The position numbers and the translations under genes were made by a program. From Monocercomonoides exilis (lineage: Eukaryota; Preaxostyla; Oxymonadida; Polymastigidae), in contig LSRY02000010.1 in the NCBI GenBank assembly GCA_001643675.2, positions 762,501 to 826,500 on the forward strand: DNA of 64,000 bases, written 5' to 3'. Positions 14,401 through 27,463 of this stretch are shown in pieces; position 1 is the stretch's first letter, and every line of letters starts with the position of its first letter. The notes beneath the pieces were generated by a model that ran no database searches, was not told the DNA's origin, and was given only the letters and a program-made list of their open reading frames with translations.

Positions 14401-15442
14401 ATGCTCATATTGTGCAATTAATGAATGTGAAATTCTCTTTTTTGTTGAATTATTGTTCAAATAGATATATTCGGTTTTTCTTGTAAAATAGGTTTTTAAT
14501 TTTTTCATTTAAAAGTACCATTGAATCTCAACATAAGCGTTTTGTTTTGAATCTTGAAAGTTCGAATCTAATCTGAAAAAGAAGAGAAACGTGAAAAAAA
14601 TGGATAAATGATTGAAAATGATCGAAAATAAGATTAAACTTACAACAGATGCATTATAATGTGCCGGATAAACATTATAAGATAACGTTAACAATGCTTG
14701 TCACAACACATGCATTCAACAAAAAGAGACTTTCTAATTGAACTGAAAGGAATGACTCAAAATAATTGTTTTTGATAAAAACATATCAAGTAAAAAATAT
14801 TCTTATTCAAACCGCAATACATATAGAATTCATCAAAACAACAAAAACTTTCGGTTAATGACATGTGAAAGTTTTCACTTGATAAACAGAAAATTGCGTG
14901 TTGCATAATGCCACTAAAATAAGATCAAAAGTATGGGTTTAACATAAATATTCAATAATAAACTGAGAAAATATAACATAATCATTCAAAGCAAACAATT
15001 ATCGATTTTAGCGAAATACATTGATATCACAAAAAAGTCAATTATGAAGAGAGGATGCATAAAGCCAAGAAACAGTTGACAACATAATTATGAAATGCAG
15101 AAATGGTGAAAAATAAAATTGTAAATGAAAGTCAATTTAAAATCTGGTTGCCAAAGATATGTACGTCAAGCGTATGATATCATTTAGTGAATTTCGAAAT
15201 TGAGAAATATTATTTTGGAAAATATTTACAAAAATTTAAAAGTGAAAATTCTCTTGAAATAAAATTAAGCTTCTATCACTAACAAAGCCAAGAAAAGCAA
15301 AGCATACATATATAATGTTCAAAAGATGAATCAAAATAGTTAAAAAAATACAGAAAATGATGCAAGCTTTAACAACGAAAAGAAAAAAAAATATCAACCA
15401 AAAACAATTTCAACTCACAAATAAAAAGAAAATGAACAAAAA
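14401..15442. other. AT-rich spacer between convergent genes
   Basis: About 1 kb between the stop of the poly-Ser gene and the stop of the minus-strand TmcB-like gene. I see only AT-rich sequence with short chance reading frames and no conserved protein pattern. It must hold both 3' ends and their processing signals, which I cannot place. Confidence 0.6.
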
Positions 15443-18400
15443 CTAATTCAACTTGTTCAATCGAGAAATGACTTGCTCAAAATTATGCTTTTCGATAATA
15501 GTTGCATTTTGTCCATTATAAAAATCATTAACATATCGAGGTACGTTTGCACCCTTTTTATTCATATAGATGTCCGAAGGAATATTTGTACCAGATGCTT
15601 GAATAAACGTAGACAATTCCCTATCTGTCGCATCCATTTCATCTTTCACAATAGATTGATATAACAGATTGACTTCAGATGCATGTGGCTTTTCATTTTG
15701 GAATTTTTGGTATAACTCAACCATCTTTCTATAAATCCAAACATGAACAACAAAGTGCTGATTTCTAGCTTTAGAAGGCAAATTGAAGTATTCCATTAAT
15801 GCCTCTTCAATTGCACAATGTTCTCCAAATAATGCAAGAATAGATTCCATTTCCCGAGAAAGTTTTGAACGTGCTGTGTTCTCCTTCATATCCGCAAGAA
15901 GCGATCCAATTGATTCAATGATATTGCGATGAAGAGTGTCCCATTGTTCAATGCCGATGTTCATTTCTTCTTTCCATTGCACAAACAAAGATGATGTCGA
16001 AGAGATGTCACTCAAACTTTCACTTAATTCAGCAACCTTTGAAATTGAAGAAGGAAGTGAAAGATAGAAACCGCAGGCAATGACAATCATAAACACTGCA
16101 ATGGTGATAAACAATATCAAAAGAACCCTCGAAGAACTGCTCACGAACTGATCCAGCATTAATGTGTAGTGATTGGTCATTAAATTGATGCCATTTTTAA
16201 GATCAGCAGTGACAGATTTTATCATATGCTGATAGTTCACATCATAATAGCTGAAAGAACTCTCACTCATTTGAGTCAAGGAACTGGCAGCATCAATAAA
16301 ACGCGAGCAAAGTTCCTGAACTCCGTGGTATGTTCCAATAATTCCAGGAAGACGATCAGCAGGGCAGCTAATGTTGATGCCTTTTTCAGAAATGCAATCG
16401 CAAGTTCCAGAAGCCAAGCTGTCAAGTTCTTTGTCACTCCCTTGCATTCGTTGGATGGCAAACAAATTGATAAGTTCATCTCCAGTAGATGGAGAGTCCT
16501 TTGTGCCAGATGTCACAATCGCATTGATTTCGTTAAAGTGCTGTGCTAATTTATTGATTGTATCTCGAAGAGAATTTCTTGATTCGCAGAAACGGTTGGA
16601 TTTCAAAGCAGGAGACGTAAACTCGGAAAATTCCCTTGTAAGTCCAGGATCAATCAATGGATATGTCGCACTTGAAAACATCATTGAAGCAAATCCAGAC
16701 ATCTGGACAAGGACAACTGCACGATATCCATTGAGAACAATTCCAGCTGTAATTGTTTCAAATCTTCCAAATAAAATAATTCCCACAATAAAATAAGCAG
16801 AAGAAGAAGCGACAAGGAGGATTGTGCCAACAATAATACGAAACCAAATGCTTTTCGGTACAATGTCGTTTAAGTGTGATAGTCTTGAATCAACATCAGC
16901 CATTCTCTGCTCTGCCTTTCTTTTTTCTTCTGCTTCCATCTCCGCAGCTGTCTGAAGCTCTATTCCTTTTCTAACGTGCTCATCCATACCTTTACGCTTC
17001 TTTCCTTGTTTGCCATTGTTTCCATTCTGTTCATCCTCAGAGTTTGAAGAGCTTGAATCCGAACTATCATTAGAGCTGGATGAATAACTGTCAGATGAAC
17101 TTTGAGAGTCATTTTCCAAGTTGAACTTGGAATTTGTGTGTTTATGATGTTTCTTTTTGTAGCTATGGCTTTTCTTGTGAGATAAAGGATTATGCATCAA
17201 AAGATTTGTTTCACTAGACATGGGAAATGATGTTAATGAAGGAAATGAGATCATTGATGAAGGAGAAATGAGAATGGAATGCATATCATTCTTAGAAACA
17301 GGAGATAATTGTGTTGCTGTTGATGTTTTAATACCATTATGAGATTCAGATTGTTGAGAGCTTGTGGAACGTCCTGTGATAGCTTTCTGGTCTTGTGCAT
17401 CTGAAGAAAGCGTATCATCTGCAATTGGACAGAGACTCCACTGCGAGGCAACATTAGTCAACGAAGGATAAACAACAGGAGAAATAGGTTGCTTTAAATT
17501 AGTAGTCTGAGAAGTTAAGGAAAAATCATTGCGCATCGAAACTGCAGAAATTGCAGAAACAGCAGAAATGACATCGCGAGAACTTGCAGAAAGATTGCCC
17601 TGCGAATCCAAAGAGGCTGCTCCTGGAATTGTAAGATATGATTGAAACCCAGAATCTGTTCTCTTCGTCATTCTCATTGATCTATCCATCGACTTATCGT
17701 TTTGATCTTTGAGAGAATTGGTATGTGCATTTTGAGGCTGTGGCTCTTCTTTTGAGCCTTGTTTGCTTGTGTCCTTTTCATCGGATGTTTCATTTGATTG
17801 CTTTCCCTCCAACTTGTCCACAATCTTTTGGGCATCTTCTGGGGAACAGTCACACAAATTTCTGAGTTGTTTCTTTCGCTGCCTCATTAAATGTCGAATA
17901 AGCATAAACAAAGGCAGAAAAGTCATGCAAATATTCAGAATTACGCAGATGCATAAAAACAACACAAAAAGCATAGTTGCCTGAGACATAATCTTTGAAG
18001 TCTCCACAAATGAGTCAGCACTCAGACTTTTAAGCTTTTCTGAAAGAACGAACGGGACGTTAAATGTAAATGCACACGATATAGATTCCATCCTTGCGAG
18101 CGTGACTGATTGCAGATCAATATCACTGAACATCTCAGAGATTATATCATGTGCCCAGCTGATGAGTGATATCATTGTCAGCTTCTTGTCTACGATGGAA
18201 TCAACAACATACTGCGAATTCAAAGAAGGCTCCAGCCAGATGTTATTGCTCTGCTTCCATCTTTCTTGATTGTAGGAGTTTTTATAAAACCCTGAGAATT
18301 GCCCATACGATTCCTGTTCTGCTTCCAGCGCGCTCAGCTTTGTGGATCGGAGTTCCGTAACAAGTTGGTCCATGCTGAGGCCAATGTCAGAACGGTTTGT

Positions 18401-21400
18401 GTACACAAACATGTACAGCTCCATCAGACCAAAAGCATTGTTCATCTCAGAAGAAATACGCATCGCCTTCCTCAGATTATCTGACGAAACAGTTGCATCG
18501 TCAAACATCGAGTTTGCTTGCACATATGAGACAATGAATATCACTAGAACAAGCATTAGAGCCAAGTACAAAAATGTCAGCGCACATATTATGCGCATGG
18601 ATTTGTTTTGCTTCGAATTTACTGTCTCCGAAAAGTTTCTCCAGGAACTTGTATTTTTCTTTCTTTTTCTGTCTTTTTTATTAAGCAACGTCTTTTTTCT
18701 CCTTTCCGGCTGTTGCGAGCGTGCCCCTCTTTGTTGTATGGCTTGACTCGTCGTTTCTCTGTCAGACAATCCCGAACCTTCAGCTGATTGTACCATTCCC
18801 AAAGCATCAGCCCAGAAATCTGCTCCTTCCTTTCTTTTCATTCCTGTATCTGGCTCTGTCATATCGCTATAACCCAAATTTTGCTTTGTCACGTCACTTT
18901 TCACCGCCCAATTATCGTTCAAAGAGTCTCCTTTCACATTCCCTCTGTCTGTTGTGCCAGATGCATCGTTATTAAACGACTGCATAGACAGAAGCGAGAC
19001 AGTGTCGAATGCTGAGTTCTCAGTCATAGTCGCTTCTTCAATCGAGTCAGCTTCGTGGAGCAGCTCAGTTGCTGCCTCTTCGTCCATAAACACATCCCTC
19101 AGCAGCAGCGCATACTGGCGCATCACATTCGCGTTGTCTGGATAAGCCTCGAGCAAAGTGACAAACACGTGCTGTGCGCTTTCTCTGTTCTGAATGCTCT
19201 CAACAGCATGTCGCATGACCATCTGCACATCCACCACTCTCCGCGCGAGAAGCGTCCACATTCGAATCAAATGCGCTTTAGCCAATTCTGTGTCCTTGTT
19301 CGCTTGCTGCAGCTGGATGTGCATCATGTATGCTCCGCTGACTTTCCCGCTCTCTTCCTCCAATCCTGTTCTTTCTGATAAGTCTTCGTCAATATCCAAA
19401 GACTCCATCGAATTAACTGTCTTCAGCATACCACTTGTTGAGCCACCGAACCCAACGTTGTATCCCATTTTATTTATTGCACCAGCAGAGTAATCTTCTC
19501 CCGTTGTCATTGACAATTCTCCGAGAATGCTCTCCATCTTTTTCATCTTTTGGTAGATTATCCATCTGTTTGTCCAGCCCGGGCAGCACTCACAAGCACG
19601 CTGCAACAAACGGCCGACCTGAACAGAGATTCCCCTCAACATCGAGCGGTGCTTGCGCGCCTTCTTGAACGAGTCCAGAAACAGTGTGTATGACACAATC
19701 AGCTCAGCAGACTGCTCAAATCGCTCTTTGTTCAATGCAGCAATGTAAAGTTCATCAGCAAATGCAAGCAAATTATCGTAAACGGCAAGCTTTCGAATAG
19801 AAGGATTGTAGAGAAATCGTAAAGACATCTCAATCTTCTCAGGCTTGTTGAAGAGTTTGAGTACTTTCTTGATTGTGTGTGCAGAGCTGAGGATTGCCAG
19901 AGGACCAGCAGATTCCGCAGATAGCCCTTCTGTGGACTCAAACCTTTTCTTAACCCCTCTTTCTCCTATCTGAATGAATGGTGATGAACAATTAGTTGGA
20001 GAAACGCTCACCAACGAGGAAACTGAATTTGTGGATGGATTACGAGAATGACTTGAAAGGGAGGCTGACGATTTAATCATTGGATTTGTTGAAGTGAAAG
20101 GGACAACTTGTTGGAGGCCTGAATGGGAAGCAGATGAATTCAGTCCCATAGAAGCTGAAGGAGGAGAAGATGATGTATTTGAATTTGAATATGAATTTGA
20201 ATTTGAAGAAGAAGAAGAAGAAGATTTTGCAAGTGATTGAGTAGGATGTGAAGTGTTGCCTGAACTGCTCGCATTTGCAGATGAAGATGAAACAGGCTGA
20301 ATTGCAGGCGAGGACAAAAAGGGGGATGAAGAAGTGGAATTAGCAGTTGAAGATGTCTGTTGAGATGGCTGTGGGCTTATTTGAACAAATGAAAAAACAG
20401 GAACAGGAAGAGACGAAGAAAGCGTTGATTGCACAGGCGTGGAAGACGAAGACATTTCCACAACAGGCAGAAGATTGTCTGTGGAAGAGCTCGGAGAAGC
20501 TTCAATGCCAGAAGCAGTCGAAGAAGTGTGCCTATGAATAGAAATTTCAATATTCGAAGAACCTGTCGAAGCAGATTGCTGTGAATTTGATGAAAAAGAG
20601 TTTGAAATCTGTTTTGTTCCAACGTGATTGGTCACAAGTGTAGGAAGAAGAGGCAGTTGCGTATTTGACTGTGAAGCAGTCGGAAAAGAAGATGGAAAAA
20701 TTTGACCCAATGAAGATGACCGAGGAAAGCCCGGACTTGCAGAAGGCGATCCAGCAAATCCACAAAATTTTCCTGAAAGATTCGAAGACAGCTGAGACTG
20801 CCTCTCATTTTTGCTCATTGTACCAGAAGAGTATTGGCACACGACATCTTTCCCCAGTTTTAAAATAAATCCGAGTTCTTCTTTCTTTCCGGCAGTTCCA
20901 TTTTTCGTCTCAGAGTAAATTGGCTTGATCAGCCAATTTGTACTCTGTCTTTTGCTCATCAAAACTCCGCACAGAACGCTAAACAATCCGCAGCACAGCA
21001 CAAAAACCACCCAAAACAAAGCGCCAGCTCCAAATGCTCCAATGCTTGCAGAAGCACTCTCAAATACGCCCAGAAAGAACGATGCAACGCCAGCACCCAG
21101 GCTGAAACCCAAGCAACTGCACACGAGAATATTCCCCATTCTTGCATAGAATGGATTGGACACAAAATAAATAATAACTGCAATGAGCAATAATGCAGTG
21201 TGTGAAAAGCTAACAACTAAGCCAGATAACTTTTTCAAAACAACTCCAAGAATACAATCCAATTGCAAAATTACGCTGACCAATGCAGAAGTTCTTCCAT
21301 GTCTGGAAGAAAAGATATTTCCATGTAAGCCATCTGGAAAAAAAACAAACACTCGATAAAGCCAGATGTAGCATATTATCAACGGAATTGCAATCGAGCA

Positions 21401-21747
21401 AAGAATGACAAGCGTTTTTGCAAGAGGGGTGTTTTCACAGAATTCGGAATCAAAGTTCCTTTCGTGAAACAAACATAAGTACGGATGACATAGCTTAGAA
21501 ATAATTGGGGTCATTCCAAATGTTGTCAATATTAATCCAAAAATTTGTTCGATTCTTTGGATGAAGAATGGATACTTTTTCTCGTGCTTCTCCATTGTAC
21601 AACCAAAAATTGACATTACAAGAATTGATATAAAAAATACAATAAAAATCAATACAAAAACAAAAAGGTTCGTTATAGAAGGTGTGTAAAACGAAGGGTC
21701 AAAATACAATCTAATAAAAATAATAAACTCTAATCGTAAATTTTTTT
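15443..21747 (-). CDS. TmcB-like multi-pass TPR membrane protein with C-terminal hemerythrin-like domain (main exon)
   Basis: One long exon encodes 2,100 residues and ends in TAG. Its upstream end is a splice acceptor (TTTTACAG before 21747): no in-frame ATG precedes the coding sequence, so 5' exons exist but are unresolved. N-terminal part: about seven hydrophobic segments, then a Ser-rich linker. Around 19000-19850 lies a TPR/HAT-like block typical of TmcB-type proteins of parabasalids, ciliates and oxymonads (for example YPDNANVMRQYALLLRDV). Then come two pairs of membrane segments enclosing extracytoplasmic-looking loops, separated by a long cytoplasmic Ser-rich linker. After the last membrane segment, 15600-15990 matches the four-helix hemerythrin pattern: W...H (His codon 15929-15931), HxxxE (His 15818-15820), HxxxH (15755-15757 and 15743-15745) and, where HxxxxD is expected, ExxxxD (Glu 15638-15640, Asp 15623-15625). 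No nucleotide-cyclase or kinase domain is visible. Inferred role: membrane sensor for oxygen or iron. Confidence 0.82.
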
Positions 21748-22001
21748 CTGTAAAAGTAAATAAAATACCCAATAACTCTATTTACTTCTCTAATTCCTAA
21801 GTGCAATATATCATTCCGCTTGAGTGGAATAAAAGCTGATTGAAAGGTCATTAGAAGACTTATGAGAACAATTGCAAATTTTTGTAATTGGATCCCTTTC
21901 TATAATGTAAGCATTACAAAAAGCAATTGCAATAATATAAAAATATAAATAATAAACCGATATGTACGTTGTGAAAAAAGAGAACAGTCTGAACAAAATT
22001 A

Positions 22002-22130
22002 TTATGTCAATAATAAATTCAAGCTATCAAACGCTTTGTCCAATGCATCAAATCTTGCAAATGTAACAGACACATCTGCTGATGACGATGAATTTAATGA
22101 GCCAACAGATTTCGTGTCTATTTCCGCCAT
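22002..22130 (-). CDS. Candidate first exon of the TmcB-like gene
   Basis: Upstream of the acceptor at 21748 there is an ATG (22128-22130, minus strand) opening a 42-codon frame that begins MAEIDTKSVGSLNSSSS and has protein-like composition (AT content lower than the surroundings). It would supply the missing start of the large membrane protein. I could not find a GT donor in a phase that joins it directly to 21747, so at least one more small exon, a GC donor or a sequence error is needed. A hydrophobic frame at 21811-21996 may be part of the missing exon. Low confidence. Confidence 0.3.
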   Translation of the reverse strand: MAEIDTKSVGSLNSSSSADVSVTFARFDALDKAFDSLNLLLT

Positions 22131-22701
22131 TTGCGTTAAACAAACAGCTCAAAAATTGATCCTTAATCGATCACAAAATAAAAAAATGTGGTTTGACAAA
22201 ATTGAGAAATGAGAAAGGTTTTATCAATAAAAAATGCATTCCTTTTAACTATAAAACAGAAAATTGACAAGGAACTGATTTCTCTGTTTTTATAAGTGCT
22301 TTTTCATTATTGAAAAGGATATTTTTCAGAGAGTTCCGAAAAGGAAAAAAGCAGCAATCAAAAGAAAAAGCAAGACAGAACATAAATGAATGTTCTTCTA
22401 ATTTATTTTCAAACCTCTGGTATGAGCATAGTTAAGGCAATTGCTCAAATGTGAGAAAATGGAATTATCAAAAAATTAATTTTGATTTTTTTTAAAAATT
22501 CAATAACCAAAACGAAAATTCACTCTAAGTCGCAAAAAAGAGCATATAGTGTTTGCTAAAGATGTGTAGAACTTTAATCATTGAAATTGTTTAATAAACA
22601 ATATATCGAAATAACATTATTCTCAATAAAAGATAATGGGAAGATGATGATAAGAATTTAACTTATGGTTTAAATCTTTAGTTTTTAATTTTAAGGGTTA
22701 A
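22131..22701. promoter_or_regulatory. Divergent upstream region of TmcB-like gene and ABC transporter
   Basis: About 570 bp of AT-rich DNA between two genes read outward. It should contain both promoters. I see no recognisable motif beyond AT-rich runs, so this is a positional inference only. Confidence 0.35.
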
Positions 22702-25700
22702 ATGCTAAGTACCGAAGGCAATAAGATTGATGATCAATCTCCTGGTTCACATGAGAATCGTATGGAAGAACAAGCTTCTTCTTCATGCGACCATGTGCAT
22801 GATAAGCATATTTTAAGTTTCGAAGATAAATCTGAAGCTAAAGTTGAAGTTAAGAGAAAACAAAACACTGAAGAGCAACAAAATTGTTGTTTCAATGTGT
22901 TCTTCTGCTTTTATTTTCAATTTATTTTCAGGTGCCATCCAATTCGAGATGAAGACATTTATGAACCTCATTCTAAAGATAAGACCGAACTCACGACAAA
23001 TAATGGAAAGAATTATTGGATGAAGAGATATGTTAAATATTTAAAGCAAATGGAAGAGTATAATGCAGAAATAATTCGAAGTCCAAGGTATAAATAAAAT
23101 TCTATTATTTCTTTTTGAAGCAGTTGATTGCGATATTTTTCCCAAATTTTAGCTCCAAAATTAAAAAACCTTCAAAGCCGTCTTTGATATTTACAATTTT
23201 ATTTGGAGTTGGCACATTGCAACTTATTCAAGCAATTATTCTGTGGACGATATGGTATCTTTTTTTTTTATCCATAATAATTTAATTTATTTGAAATTAA
23301 TTGCGAACAGTTACATCATGTGCTGCCTTCAGCCATATTTGATGAAATTAATTTTGGAAGTTATTACAAGGAAGATGACGAATCCAAACGAAGAATTTCC
23401 ATATGCGACTGCTATTATTTTGATGGTTTCCAATTTTTTTGCGATTTTGGATTCGTGGGGTAATAGGATACTGTACCACTACTCAGCAAATGTTAGAACG
23501 TGCTTAAACGGAATGATTTTTAACAAAACGCTTTTGCTGAACATTACATCTCAAAACAATGTTGATGCAGGCAGATTGTTATCGCTTTTAGCATCTGATT
23601 GCAGCAACGTTGGAGACATGATTTGGATGCCCTTTATGCTTTTGCTGATTCCTCTGCAGATTATCATGCCATTTGCTTTTGTGTGTGCTGAAATCGGTTG
23701 GGTTGGAATTATCTCCGTCATTGTTGTGCTGCTATTTTTCCCAATTCAAGGGCTAATAACTATGTTTATCGGGAAACATCTGAATAAGTACTTAGCGCAC
23801 AACGATGAAAGGAATCGCGTTACAAACGAGACTTTGCAAGGGATCCGAGTGGTGAAGTTTAGCGGGATGGAGGATGTGTTCATGAGGAAGATTTGCTCAT
23901 CTCGAAATCTGCAGCTGAAAGACATGTTCAACTACACGTTTTTCCAGCAATTTCTTGAGGGTGTTGTTCGTGTGCTGCCTCCACTTGTCAATCTTGCAAC
24001 TTTCGGTACGTACATAGGGGTATACAACTTGAGGCAGGAGGAGTTTACGCTGAAGATAATGCCCACAATTCTCTTCCTGACGCTGCTCACCCGCCAGGCG
24101 AACATGATCCCAACGTTTCTGCAAGGCGTAGCGATGATTTGGATCAGTCAGAAGCGTATACGCGACTTCCTTCTTCTGCCAGAGCTGAAGAAGGAGCCAG
24201 TGGCAGAGCCTAAGGAAAGTGATATTGCGCTTGTGATTGAGAACGGTACGTTCAAATGGGGAGATCCTCCTGATATTCCGATGTCAATGGAGGAGGAACA
24301 AAAACAAATGGAAGCAAACAAAAGGGAAAAGCAAGACCAAGAAAGAGAATTGGCGAAGGACATTGTAGGCAGTGGCAAGATGAGTGCTACAGATGCCGCT
24401 TCATCTTCTGCTTCTGCAAGTAGCTTATCTCCGGAGCCATCGAAAGCAATTTCTGACTCAACTGTTGGCACAGATATCGTTAGTGCAGAATGTGAAGAAT
24501 TGGAAGGCAGTAAACAGATATGCTCTGAAACTAATTCATCATCATCTTCATCTTCAATATCGAACAACTTAACAGACATGTCTTCGATGACTGTTGATGA
24601 GGTTATGCAATCGTCGGAGGATGCTCCACGCGACTCGTCATCTATAAGCTTGTTATCTTTGTCATCTTCTAATTCTTGTTTGCAAGCACCGCCAGCAGCA
24701 GAATCAACATCTCCACAGCCATCTCCGTCTCCTTCTGATTCAACTCCAATTACTCCATCGTTTACGTCTTCTTCGTCGAAGAAGTTTTTGTTGCATTCAA
24801 TTAACTTAAGAGTTGCAAAAGGTTCGCTAACAATGGTGATTGGGAGTGTTGGCTCAGGAAAGTCATCATTGGGATCAGCTTTGATAGGAGACATGGAGAA
24901 GCTGGAAGGGGCAGTCCAACGGGCTGGAAACATTGCATATTGCCCTCAAGTTGCGTGGATCAACAACAACACTGTAAAAGGGAATATCCTTTTTGGAAGT
25001 GCACTGGATGAGGAGAGATATCGGGAAGCTGTTCGCGTATGTAGCTTAGAAACAGATCTGCGAGAGCTGGCGGCTGGAGACCAAACAGCCATTGGAGAGA
25101 AGGGAGTGAACCTGAGTGGTGGACAGAAAGCGCGTATCCAGCTGGCGCGGGCAGTGTATGCAGACAGAGACATCTACATTTTGGACGATCCGCTATCGGC
25201 TGTTGATGCACATGTTGGACGTTTTCTGTTTGACGAGTGCATAGAAGGAGCTCTGAGGGGGAGTGGGAAGACGGTGCTGCTGATCACAAACCAGCTGCAG
25301 TTTTTGGATAAGGCAGACCAAGTTGTTGTGATGAAAAGAGGAACAATTTGTGCACAGGGGAAATATGAGGAATTGAAGGAGCAAGGGATTGATTTTAGCA
25401 GGTTTGTCATCAAAAGGAAGGGTGACATGAAAGACAGGAAAATGAAAGAGAAGAGCAGAAAAGCGGAAGGTGCTGAAGGAATGGAAACAGCCAACAAGAT
25501 TACCGAAAAGAACGATAAGGAATTAATCAAAATTGAGAATGATGGTGATGAAAGAAGAAATAAAGAAAATGGCAGTAATAAGGAAGAAGAGAGCAAAGCA
25601 GGAAGGCAAATAATGACCGAGGAGGAATATGAAACAGAGAAGGTTCCTGTGAGAAGTTATATTTCATATGTTAGATCGCTCTTCCCATGGTGGGGTGTGT

Positions 25701-27463
25701 GCGCATACTTCATACTTGCTCTGATTGCGAACGGAGGAGAGTGCTTCCAGTCGTACTGGCTTGGAGTGATAGGAAGCAGCACGAAGATTGAAGAACTGTC
25801 ATACGGATGGAAGATCGGGGTGTATGGACTGCTCACTGCGTTTGTGTTTATATGCCAGATGCTACGAGGAGTTATGGGATCATTTGGCGTGTGGAGATCA
25901 ATGAAGATAGTGCACGATGGACTCTTGAGGCGTGTGATGCACTGTCCATCGAGTTTCTTTGACACCACTCCTTTGGGAAGAGTATTGAACAGGCTAACGG
26001 GCGATATGACACAAGTGGATCAGGTGCTGTTTGGGCAGATTGTCCGAGTAGTGAACATGGCGAGTGGAGTGGTTGGACAGGTGGTGATTGTGGCTGTGGA
26101 TACTCCAATTTTCCTAGCAATTGGGCTGCCTGTTCTTGTTGTGTACTGCAGCTTTGTGCTTCTGTACTCGCGGGCAGTGCGGAACTTGCAGCGGCTGGAA
26201 GCCATTGCGCGTTCGCCTGTTCTGTCGCTGTTTGGAGAAGTGGTGAATGGAGCTGGCCTACCAACTATCAGAGCATTCGAAGTGGAGGAGAAATGGCGGG
26301 AGCGGTTCTATAAAGTGTGTGACGACTGGTCAATTCGGCGTGTGCTGTTTATGGAAGGGCCAGCACTTATAAACTTCTACATCCAAATGGTGAATGTGCT
26401 GTTTTTCGTAGGAGTTGTAATTCTTGGATGGTACTTTATGGAGCCGGCAAGTTTAGGAGTTTCCATTACAGCTGCTGTGAGCTTCTCCTATTTGGGTTCG
26501 TTTCTTGTGCAGCAGACAGTGGAGCTTGAGACGCGCATGACTTCTTACCAGCGTATCGAGTTTTACTCAACGAAGCTTCCACAGGAGCGAGATAACAACA
26601 GAGAAGGCGAGAAGCGGACACCATCAGAAGAGGCAAAGATACCGCGTAATTGGCCAACTGAAGGGACAGTCACCTTTGATCACGTGACATTCAGACACAG
26701 AGCAGGACTGCCTTATGTCTTGCAGGATGTGTCGTTTTCTGTGCGGAGCGGTGAGAAGATCGGGGTATGTGGGCGGACTGGAGCAGGAAAGTCGTCACTG
26801 TTATTTGCTCTTTTCCGGTTGGTAGAGCTGGATCCAGAGCTGCAGCCGACAATGCTGGATATGGTGACGGGGAAGCCTGTGGAAGCGAGCAGAGAAGAGG
26901 AGCCCAATAAAGGCCGAGTGGTTGTTGATGGTATGGATATCTCGCAAGTGCCTCTGCATCGTCTTCGGCAATCGATGGCAGTGATACCGCAGGATCCGAC
27001 ACTTTTCACAGGAACACTGCGATTCAACTTGGATATGGGCGGGCAGAGAAGCGATGACGAGCTGTGGGAGGTGCTTGAGGCGATTGAGATGAAGGCTGCA
27101 GTGGAGGAGATGCAAGGGCAGTTGGGTGCAATGATTGCTGAAGGTGGAAGCAACCTGAGCTGCGGACAGAGGCAGCTAATCTGCGTCGGGAGGGCGATGC
27201 TGAGTGGATGTCGAATTGTGGTGATGGATGAAGCAACAGCGAATGTGGACGTGGAGACAGATGCAAAAATTCAACATGCAATGGGGAAAATGTTTGCTGA
27301 CCAGACGATTATTGTGATTGCTCACCGGCTGAACACGATTATGCACTGCGACAGGATTGTGGTGCTGGACAGCGGGCGGGTGGCAGAAATTGATACACCT
27401 CAGAATCTCATGGCAAATCCTCAGTCGGCTTTCAACGGCCTCGTTCGGAGCTTGAATGGATAA
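22702..27463 (+). CDS. ABC transporter, subfamily C (MRP-like), full transporter
   Basis: Three exons (22702-23087, 23153-23254, 23311-27463; both introns phase 2) give 1,546 residues ending in TAA. The order is TMD1-NBD1-TMD2-NBD2, with a short cytoplasmic N-terminus and no extra TMD0, as in short ABCC proteins. NBD1: Walker A GSVGSGKSS (about residue 674), signature LSGGQ (about 762), Walker B ILDDPLSAVD with the Asp usual for ABCC NBD1, and an H-loop reading TNQ rather than THx. NBD2: Walker A GRTGAGKSS (about 1318), signature NLSCGQ (about 1444), VMDEATANVD with catalytic Glu, and H-loop AHR. A Ser/Glu-rich insertion of roughly 180 residues separates the NBD1 FKWGD strand from Walker A, and a Lys/Glu-rich linker joins NBD1 to TMD2. 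Family members export organic anions and glutathione conjugates across plasma or vacuolar membranes; the substrate here is unknown. Confidence 0.95.

Noticed and set aside
22900-22936. Possible 33-35-nt intron ending TTTATTTTCAG in exon 1 of the ABC transporter
   Set aside because: A 35-nt intron breaks the frame, and the 33-nt alternative needs a weak GTTCTT donor; reading through stays open, so I kept it as coding.
24148-24933. 261-codon minus-strand frame inside the ABC transporter
   Set aside because: It is the antisense of a Ser/Glu-rich insert and NBD1; no family pattern, and the sense strand is clearly coding.
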